40,052 nucleotides of DNA, taken from assembly GCA_003164675.1 (NCBI GenBank), contig PLTX01000116.1, positions 2,889 to 42,940 on the forward strand, written 5' to 3'. A program made the translations under genes and the position numbers. The DNA comes from Verrucomicrobiota bacterium (GTDB lineage: Bacteria > Verrucomicrobiota > Verrucomicrobiia > Palsa-1439). Position 1 is the stretch's first letter, and each line of letters begins with the position of its first letter. Under the pieces are notes generated by a model. It worked only from the letters and a program-made list of their open reading frames with translations. It did no database searches and was not told the origin of the DNA. This document shows, piece by piece, positions 34,653-40,052 of the stretch.

Positions 34653-36482
34653 TCACTTCTCGGCCGACTGGGTCACCGTGACTGTCTTGCCGGCTATGAT
34701 CATCGAGCCTGTGCGCGCGACGGAATTGGTGTTGGGGGTGATGAAGTAACTGACCGTTCCCTCGCCGACGCTACTGCCGCCATCATAGATTGTGATAAAC
34801 GAATCGTTGCTGACGGCGGTCCACGCGCAATCGCTGAGGTTGGGCTTCACCTTCACGGTCGCAGGAGCGGCTGCCGCCTTGAATTTTGCATCCTTCGGGC
34901 TCAGCTTGAACGTGCAGCCGCCCGCCGCCTGTTTGACGGTGAGCGTCTGGCCGGCGATGGTCATCGTGCCGGTCACAGCCGTGGTGTTCGTGTTGCCGGA
35001 GACGGTGTACACGACCTTGCCATTGCCCGTGCCGCTGTGGCCGGACGTGATCGTGATGAATGGATCGTTGCTCACGGCCGTCCAGGAACAGTTGGTGCCC
35101 TGGACTTTCACGCGCACGTTTTTCGAGCCGCCCTTGGCCGCGAGTCTGATGCTCGTCGCGGTCAGCGTGAATGTGCAGTTGCCGACGGTGGATGCGCCTG
35201 ACTGCGTGACGGTGAACGTTTGCCCGGCAATTGTCATCGTGCCCGTGAGAACGTTGGTGGTCGTGTTGGCGGCGACGCTGTAATAAAGCGTCCCCGTGCC
35301 AGTGCCGGGGCTGCCCGAGTCGATCGTGATGAAGCTGTTGTTGTTGGTGGCCGTCCACGTGCACCCATTGGACGCGATCACGCTTACGCTGTTGGAGCCG
35401 CCGGCCGCATCGAACACGGCGTTGGTTGAGCCGATCGAAAACGTGCAGTTGGTGTCGCCGCCGAGAGTGAGTTCGAACACGGCGCCGTCGCCGTTCGTCC
35501 CGCCGTAAATGGTGGTTCCGTAGAAATTGCCGTCGCTGCCCTGGACCAGCCCGGCTTGTGGATAGCTTCCATCGTTGGGGGAGCCGGCAAAAGAGTACAG
35601 ATTCGTGTAGCCGCCGCCGAGAGTGAGTTCGAACACGGTGCCGTTGTCGTTCGTCCCCCCACTGAAGGTCGTCCCGTAGAAATTGCCGTCGGTGCCCTGC
35701 ACCAGGCCGGCAGATGGATTCTTCCCATCGTTGGGGGAGCCGGCGAAGGAGTACAGATTCGTGTAGCTGCCGCTGGGACTGATCCGAAACACGGTGCCGT
35801 TGTCGTTCGTCCCGCCGCCGCCGGTCGTCCCGTAGAAATTGCTGTCGCTGCCCTGGACCAGCCCGGCTTGTGGATAGCTTCCGTCGTTGGGGGAGCCGGC
35901 AAAAGAGTACAGATTCGTATAGCCGCCGCTGGGACTGATCCGAAACACGGTGCCGCATCCAGCGTTGCAATTGGTGCTCGTCCCGCCGTAAAGGGTGGTT
36001 CCGTAGAAATCGCCGTCGCTGCCCTGGACCAGCCCGGCTTGTGGATAGCTTCCATCGTTGGGGTGGCCGGCAAAGGAGTACAGACTCGTGTAGCTGCCGC
36101 TGGGACTGATCTGAAAGACGGTGCCGTCATCATTCACCCCGCCGTCGCTGGTTGTCCCGTAGAAATTGCTGTCGGTGCCCTGGACCAGCGCGGCATATGG
36201 ATTGGCCCCGTCGTTGGGGTGGCCGGCAAAGGAGTACAGATTCGTGTAGCCGCCGCTGGGACTGATCTGAAAGACGGTGCCGTCGCCGTCCGCCCCGCCG
36301 TCGCTGGTCGTCCCGTAGAAATTGCTGTCGGTGCCCTGGACCAGCCCGGCAGATGGATTGCGTCCATCGTTGGGGCGGCCGGCAAAGGAGTGAAGATTCG
36401 TCTCCGTCTGTGCGTTGGCATTGAACGTTCGACCAGCCACAACAACCAGGACAGTGACCAATAGAACGCGAAGAATCTTCAT
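34653..36482 (-). CDS. Secreted protein: six Gloeo/Verruco repeats plus three BACON domains
   Basis: The 609 residues start with a signal peptide (MKILRVLLVTVLVVVAGRTF, cleavage near NANA). Six repeats of 52-57 residues follow (about 28-344), each with NLYSFAG, PNDG, GLVQG, NFYGTT, GG and GTVF. This is the TIGR03803 Gloeo/Verruco pattern and probably forms a beta-propeller. Three BACON-like domains follow (about 345-433, 434-523, 524-609), each with CTF, a Cys-Trp-Thr-Ala core, SFITI/PFITI and GTMTIAGQTxTV. BACON domains are thought to bind carbohydrate or mucin. AGGAAAAAG upstream of the ATG fixes the start. An extracellular binding role is inferred. Confidence 0.88.
   Translation of the reverse strand: MKILRVLLVTVLVVVAGRTFNANAQTETNLHSFAGRPNDGRNPSAGLVQGTDSNFYGTTSDGGADGDGTVFQISPSGGYTNLYSFAGHPNDGANPYAALVQGTDSNFYGTTSDGGVNDDGTVFQISPSGSYTSLYSFAGHPNDGSYPQAGLVQGSDGDFYGTTLYGGTSTNCNAGCGTVFRISPSGGYTNLYSFAGSPNDGSYPQAGLVQGSDSNFYGTTGGGGTNDNGTVFRISPSGSYTNLYSFAGSPNDGKNPSAGLVQGTDGNFYGTTFSGGTNDNGTVFELTLGGGYTNLYSFAGSPNDGSYPQAGLVQGSDGNFYGTTIYGGTNGDGAVFELTLGGDTNCTFSIGSTNAVFDAAGGSNSVSVIASNGCTWTATNNNSFITIDSGSPGTGTGTLYYSVAANTTTNVLTGTMTIAGQTFTVTQSGASTVGNCTFTLTATSIRLAAKGGSKNVRVKVQGTNCSWTAVSNDPFITITSGHSGTGNGKVVYTVSGNTNTTAVTGTMTIAGQTLTVKQAAGGCTFKLSPKDAKFKAAAAPATVKVKPNLSDCAWTAVSNDSFITIYDGGSSVGEGTVSYFITPNTNSVARTGSMIIAGKTVTVTQSAEK
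35451..36401 (-). repeat. Six tandem ~156-bp coding repeats
   Basis: These are the DNA copies of the Gloeo/Verruco units. Five are 156 bp; the third is 171 bp because of an inserted TNCNAGC-type segment. Units 3, 4 and 6 share the NDGSYPQAGLVQGSD block almost exactly, while units 1 and 5 share NPSAGLVQGTD. This mosaic pattern suggests recent slippage or gene conversion. Confidence 0.85.
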
Positions 36483-36662
36483 GTCTTTTTCCTGTTCCGT
36501 TTTTATCGATGCCAAATTCCCTTGAACTGATGATCTCTTCCCAAAACGACAGCCCTGCCACGGTCCAACCTGACCAAAACTCACCAGTGGGTTAGGCTGG
36601 CACGACAGGGACCAGCAACTGAATGAGAGGAGGGGGATTGTACGACAGACGACCCGCCGCCC

Positions 36663-36685
36663 ACTCGCTTCAGCGAGTTTCTTCT
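36663..36685 (+). terminator. Terminator-like hairpin, + strand orientation
   Basis: ACTCGC and GCGAGT pair around a TTCA tetraloop, followed by TTTCTTCT. It reads as an intrinsic terminator on the + strand, although no + strand gene lies upstream for over 2 kb. It could stop antisense transcription into the TMTC-like gene. Confidence 0.35.
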
Positions 36686-36759
36686 GCTAGCAGCCCAGCG
36701 ACCGCAAGTCAATGAGTTTATGGGGAACTGCTGCGAAAGGAACACAGGAGCGGCAGCCT

Positions 36760-36805
36760 CCCCGCGTTGGACGATTTGCGAACCGTGCGGTTAGAGCTGC
36801 CGAGG
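36760..36805 (+). repeat. Dispersed intergenic repeat, copy C
   Basis: CCCCGCGTTGGACGATTTGC is followed by GAACCGTGCGGTTAGA and GCTGCCGAGG. It lies 8 bp beyond the stop of the first TMTC-like gene. The stem is reduced to AACC/GGTT in this copy. It is part of a longer duplicated segment shared with copy D. Confidence 0.75.
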
Positions 36806-37230
36806 TTTACCGCTCACTGGCCAGCTTGCAGTCGCGCAAGTGCGTTCTGGGCTTGGGTGAAATCGGGCTTGATCCGTAGCGCCTGCTCCAAATGCCTGAT
36901 CGCCTCCCCAACCCTGCCCGACTGCCCCAAGGCGATCCCCAGATAGCAGTGCGCCTCGGCGTAATCGGGCTTGATCCGTAGCGCTTGCTCCCAATGTCCC
37001 ACGGCTTCCTGCAGCCTGCCCAGTCGGGCCAGGGCGAGTCCGAGATTGTTGTGCGCGTCGGCGTAATCCGGCTTGATCTGCAGCGCCTGTTCATAATGCC
37101 CGATGGCATCGCTGACCTTACCCTCCTTCAAGAAAACATTTCCCAGATTGTTGTGCGCCTCAGCGTAATCGGGCTTGATCCGCAACGCCTGTTCATAATG
37201 CTCCCTGGCCTCCGGCACGCGGCCTGCCTG
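36761..37230. repeat. Segmental duplication, left copy
   Basis: This 3'-end segment of the first TMTC-like gene plus its non-coding flank matches 38779-39248 at a constant offset of 2018 bp, by eye at high identity and without indels. It covers the last four TPR units, the stop and repeat copy C. Confidence 0.75.
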
Positions 37231-38634
37231 CTCCAAAACGATCCCTAGGTTGTAGTGCGCTTCGACGTAATCCGGCTTGATCCGCAGCGCCTGTTCATAA
37301 TGCCTGATCGCCTCCCCAACCCTGCCCGCCTGTCCCAAGGCGATCCCCAGAGCGTAGTGCGCCCGGGGATTGCTCGGATACTTCTCGGCGGTGTCACGCC
37401 ACAGGGCAACTTCTGAACTGTAAACGTCGTTGCGTTTCATTGTTAGAATAGCCAGGATCAGCACCAGCGCTCCGGTCACTCCCCATCCGATCATTCTCTG
37501 TGTTGGATGCCACGCGCGCAGGACGCTTCTTCCAAGCTCGAACCCGCCGAGGGCCACCAGCGTGACCACCGCCGCCAGCGGCAAGTACATCCGGTGTTCG
37601 GCCATCGTCTGGGTAGCCACCGGCACCACGCTGGACGTCGGGGCCAGAATCGCAAAGAACCAGACCCCCAAAAAGCCGATGGGGCGCTGGCGCCACACCG
37701 CAATCGCGGTTCCCGCCATCAGGGCTGCCAGGACCAGCGCGTAGGGCAGGGCCTGCCCCACATGGTTGACCGTGGCAGTCCCGTAGTCAAACACCAGCGG
37801 ATACGGCCAGACCGACAGCTTCAGGTAGTGGACGACGGCCCGACACTGCGTCAACGCGTACGGCCACCACGCCACTACGCTCTCGAAGCCGGCCGTACCG
37901 CCACGGCCACTCGTGGTCGCCACGAGGTATCCCAGCACGGCCCAGGTGCCGGCCAACCCCGCATACAGCCGCCAGCGCCGTTTCCAGACTTCCCGAAAGC
38001 CACCCGCCACGAACATCCAATCATACAGCAGCACCATCGCGGGCGCCGTCACCATCACTTCCTTGCTCGCCATGCCCAGCAGGCACCCCGTCACGGAAAG
38101 CCCGTACCACCGGCCCGGCTTGCCCGACTCCACGCCGCGAACAAAACAATACATCGTCAGAAGATAGAACAGGCCCATGAGCGACTCGGCCCGTTGCGCC
38201 ACATACGTCACCGCTTCCGTTTGCAGTGGGTGAACCGTCCAGATAACCGCGATCGCCAGCGCCAGGGACGTCGCCTCCGCCCCAAACCGCCGGCTCATGG
38301 CTGGTCGCAACAACGTTCGCCGCACAATCCCCAACAGGGTCAGCCCCGCCAGAATGTGGATCGCCAGATTCAGCGCATGATACCCCCACGGCGTCACGCC
38401 ACCCAACGCGTAATTGATGGCCAACGTAAAGTTCACCACCGGCCGGCCTTCGACCGTCAATCCTCTCCCCTGCGGCGGTGACAGCGGCCCCCACAGTGGC
38501 CACAGGTGGCGGATGCTGTCGTTTTCCAAGATCGAGGTTGTGTCATCGAAAACAAACGGCGCGGTAAAACTGTTCTGATAGGCCAGAAGCCCCGCGATCA
38601 CCAGCAACAACGGAACGAGTTTCCGTGCGTTCAC
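36814..38634 (-). CDS. TMTC-like membrane protein with C-terminal TPRs (paralogue 1)
   Basis: The 606 residues have a membrane part (about 1-405) with roughly ten hydrophobic segments and an early acidic pair (FVFDDTTSILEN, Asp30-Asp31) as in GT-C enzymes. EGRPVVNFTLAINY and HPLQTEAVTYVAQRAESL, typical of TMTC and related proteins, follow. Five full TPR units of 34 residues and a partial one follow (from about residue 425; for example AEAHNNLGNVFLKEGKVSDAIGHYEQALQIKPDY, in pieces). TMTC proteins are O-mannosyltransferases in animals; a bacterial glycosyltransferase role is inferred. The start is a GTG with no Shine-Dalgarno. Confidence 0.85.
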   Translation of the reverse strand: MNARKLVPLLLVIAGLLAYQNSFTAPFVFDDTTSILENDSIRHLWPLWGPLSPPQGRGLTVEGRPVVNFTLAINYALGGVTPWGYHALNLAIHILAGLTLLGIVRRTLLRPAMSRRFGAEATSLALAIAVIWTVHPLQTEAVTYVAQRAESLMGLFYLLTMYCFVRGVESGKPGRWYGLSVTGCLLGMASKEVMVTAPAMVLLYDWMFVAGGFREVWKRRWRLYAGLAGTWAVLGYLVATTSGRGGTAGFESVVAWWPYALTQCRAVVHYLKLSVWPYPLVFDYGTATVNHVGQALPYALVLAALMAGTAIAVWRQRPIGFLGVWFFAILAPTSSVVPVATQTMAEHRMYLPLAAVVTLVALGGFELGRSVLRAWHPTQRMIGWGVTGALVLILAILTMKRNDVYSSEVALWRDTAEKYPSNPRAHYALGIALGQAGRVGEAIRHYEQALRIKPDYVEAHYNLGIVLEQAGRVPEAREHYEQALRIKPDYAEAHNNLGNVFLKEGKVSDAIGHYEQALQIKPDYADAHNNLGLALARLGRLQEAVGHWEQALRIKPDYAEAHCYLGIALGQSGRVGEAIRHLEQALRIKPDFTQAQNALARLQAGQ

Positions 38635-38778
38635 GAGGGGAAAGACTAGGGGATGGTCACGCGGATGGCGACCCCAAATTTGGCAGCGTACCTTTACTCA
38701 AACGAGCATTTCGACAAATACCTCAAGAAGTTCCTGGCGATTGAGAACTTGGCAGATAGTGGCAGGATGCCATGGATA

Positions 38779-38823
38779 CCCGCGTTGGACGATTTGCAAA
38801 CCGTGCGGTTTGAGCTGCCGAGG
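38779..38823 (+). repeat. Dispersed intergenic repeat, copy D
   Basis: CCCGCGTTGGACGATTTGC is followed by AAACCGTGCGGTTTGA and GCTGCCGAGG. It lies 8 bp beyond the stop of the second TMTC-like gene. The 6-bp stem CAAACC/GGTTTG around GTGC is intact. With copy C it belongs to the 2018-bp-offset duplication. Confidence 0.75.
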
Positions 38824-39248
38824 TTTACCGCTCACCGGCCAGCTTGCAGTCGCGCAAGCGCGGTCTGGGCTTGGGTGAAATCGGGCTTGAGCCGCAGCGC
38901 CTGCTCGTAGTGTCCGATTGCTTCCCGCACGCTACCCGATTGCTCCAAAGCCATCCCCAAGGCCCAGTGCGCCTCGGCGTAATCGGGCTTGATCCGTAGC
39001 GCTTGCTCCCAATGTCCCACGGCTTCCTGCAGCCTGCCCAATCGGGCCAGGGCAAGTCCGAGATTGTTATGCGCTTCGGCGTAATCCGGCTTGATCCGCA
39101 GCGCCCGTTCATAATGCCCGATGGCATCGCTGACCTTACCTTCCTGCAAGAAGACATTTCCCAGATTGTTATGCGCCTCAGCGTAATCGGGCTTGATCCG
39201 CAACGCCTGTTCATAATGCCCTCTGGCCTCCGGCACGCGGCCCACTTG
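38779..39248. repeat. Segmental duplication, right copy
   Basis: This is the counterpart of 36761-37230, at an offset of 2018 bp. It includes repeat copy D, the stop codon and the last TPR units of the second TMTC-like gene. Upstream of it (38635-38778) the two loci differ, which marks the edge of the duplication or conversion tract. Confidence 0.75.
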
Positions 39249-40052
39249 CTTCAAAGCGATCCCGAGGTTGTTGTGCGCCACGGCGAAATCGGGCCTGATC
39301 CGTAGCGCCTGCTCGTACTGTGCGATGGCCTCCTCGATCTTACCCGTTTGCGCCAAAGCGATCCCGAGGCTGTTGTGCGCATCAGGGTAACCGGGATTGA
39401 TCCGTAGCGCCTGCTGGTAGTGTGCGATGGCTTCCTCGATCTTGCCCGTTTGCGCCAAAGCGACCCCGAGGTTGTTGTGCGCTTCGGCGTAATTGGGATT
39501 GATCCGCAGCGCCTGCTCGTAGCGCCCGATGGCATCGCTGACCTTACCCTCCTGCAAGAAGGCGTTTCCCAGATTGTTGTGCGCCTCGGCATTCTTGGGG
39601 TTAATTTGCAGCGACTGCTCATATTGCTCCTTCGCCTCCTGCGTCCTGCCCAATAACGCCAAGGTCGCCCCCAGATTGTTGTGGGCCATCCAACACTGGG
39701 GATTCTTCGCCAGGGTGTCGCCCCAGAGCGTTTCCGAGTCTTGATAGATGCGGGCCTGCCCCCATGTGGACAATCCCAGCGTCAGCATCACGATTGCGGC
39801 GGCGAGCATTCCCCAATCGCGGCCCCGTTGACCGGCACGTTCGCAGATCGCGGTGCCCGTACTCACGGCAAGAGAGATCAACCCGATGCAGGCCAGGTAT
39901 TGAAAGTGGTCGGCAACATAGGAGTAACGAAAGTAAAATACATCAAAGAATCCCAGCACCGGCAACAGCGATAGCACAAAGAAACCACAGCCAAACCACC
40001 CGGCCCGCGCCCAAGACTGTCGCCGCCATAGCCACAGGAGCGCGCCCCCGAC
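38832..40052 (-). CDS. TMTC-like membrane protein with TPRs (paralogue 2), truncated by window edge
   Basis: The frame is open to the window end, so the N-terminal membrane part lies outside. The 406 residues present start with a hydrophobic segment, then FRYSYVADHFQYLACIGLI, a typical late membrane-domain motif of TMTC-like proteins. Another membrane segment follows. Eight full TPR units and a partial one follow, each with the AEAHNNLG...GHYEQALRIKPDY pattern. The last four are near-identical to those of paralogue 1. A start codon at 39977 can be read but is internal to the frame. The role is inferred as for paralogue 1. Confidence 0.85.
   Translation of the reverse strand, partial: VGGALLWLWRRQSWARAGWFGCGFFVLSLLPVLGFFDVFYFRYSYVADHFQYLACIGLISLAVSTGTAICERAGQRGRDWGMLAAAIVMLTLGLSTWGQARIYQDSETLWGDTLAKNPQCWMAHNNLGATLALLGRTQEAKEQYEQSLQINPKNAEAHNNLGNAFLQEGKVSDAIGRYEQALRINPNYAEAHNNLGVALAQTGKIEEAIAHYQQALRINPGYPDAHNSLGIALAQTGKIEEAIAQYEQALRIRPDFAVAHNNLGIALKQVGRVPEARGHYEQALRIKPDYAEAHNNLGNVFLQEGKVSDAIGHYERALRIKPDYAEAHNNLGLALARLGRLQEAVGHWEQALRIKPDYAEAHWALGMALEQSGSVREAIGHYEQALRLKPDFTQAQTALARLQAGR

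Larger units (their letters stand above)
36483..36813. other. Non-coding gap with hairpin and repeat copy C
   Basis: The 331 bp separate two - strand genes. They hold the upstream region of the secreted repeat protein, where no clear -35/-10 pair was found. A hairpin (36663-36678) with a T-rich follow-up on the + strand is next. A CTGCTAGCAG palindrome (36684-36693) follows, and then repeat copy C. No gene was seen. Confidence 0.6.

Noticed and set aside
35451-36401. Regular repeat spacing that might suggest a CRISPR array
   Set aside because: The units are 156 bp, in frame, coding and without unique spacers; they are protein repeats.
34783-36464. Long repetitive frames in other phases of the secreted repeat gene (395 codons -, 302 codons +)
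   Set aside because: The tandem DNA repeats keep all phases open; only the frame with signal peptide, Gloeo/Verruco and BACON motifs is credible.
36543-36605. Imperfect inverted sequence CCCTG...CAGGG upstream of the secreted repeat gene
   Set aside because: Only the outer 5 bp pair well; the interior pairing is poor, so it is not reported as a structure.
37507-38481. 324-codon + strand frame opposite the first TMTC-like gene
   Set aside because: It is Arg/His/Gln/Pro-rich antisense sequence with no motif; the opposite strand encodes a clear membrane protein.

Overview
The window is a bacterial chromosome segment, visibly GC-rich, with many GTG starts. The gene content points to Verrucomicrobiota or a close relative: a TIGR04073-type exosortase-associated protein, a secreted protein built from the 'Gloeo/Verruco' extracellular repeat plus BACON domains, and two membrane-TPR proteins of the TMTC type. 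This assignment is inferred from the protein families; no 16S gene is present.

Bases 1-17989 (+ strand) are one long translation locus, the merged str/S10/spc/alpha clusters: 'fusA (5' end outside the window)-rpsJ-rplC-rplD-rplW-rplB-rpsS-[coiled-coil exported protein]-rplV-rpsC-rplP-rpmC-rpsQ-rplN-rplX-rplE-rpsN-rpsH-rplF-rplR-rpsE-rplO-secY-adk-map-infA-rpmJ-rpsM-rpsK-rpsD-rpoA-rplQ'. tuf is absent between fusA and rpsJ, and rpmD (L30) is absent between rpsE and rplO. The real oddity is a 257-residue predicted exported coiled-coil protein inserted between rpsS and rplV. The locus ends at a strong hairpin at 18018-18042.

Bases 18114-22887 hold a dimeric-type dUTPase (-) divergent from a large GAF/PAS sensor histidine kinase (+). 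The kinase is followed by its likely partner, an ANTAR-domain (RNA-binding antiterminator) response regulator, and then by thioredoxin reductase. A 20-bp palindrome lies in the dUTPase/kinase divergent promoter region.

Bases 22912-29780 (- strand) form a tight housekeeping cluster, transcribed in the order: TIGR04073 protein, TPR protein, xseA, xseB, dxs, tlyA, nadK, PTS EIIA. It resembles the xse-dxs-tlyA-nadK clusters of other phyla but lacks ispA.

Bases 29864-31012 (+) encode a short-chain dehydrogenase with the Asp-Tyr-Lys active site of pteridine reductases, directly followed by a 6-pyruvoyl-tetrahydropterin synthase/QueD homologue: a probable pterin or deazapurine pair.

Bases 31098-40052 are accessory and envelope-related: an orphan exported protein, a small lipoprotein, a GT-C-like membrane protein, the Gloeo/Verruco-BACON secreted protein, and two tandem TMTC-like membrane-TPR paralogues (the second runs off the window). 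This half also holds four copies of a short unexplained intergenic repeat centred on AAACCGTGCGGTTT, each just beyond the 3' end of a gene, and a segmental duplication covering the 3' ends of the two TMTC-like genes. No tRNA, rRNA, CRISPR array or transposase was seen.
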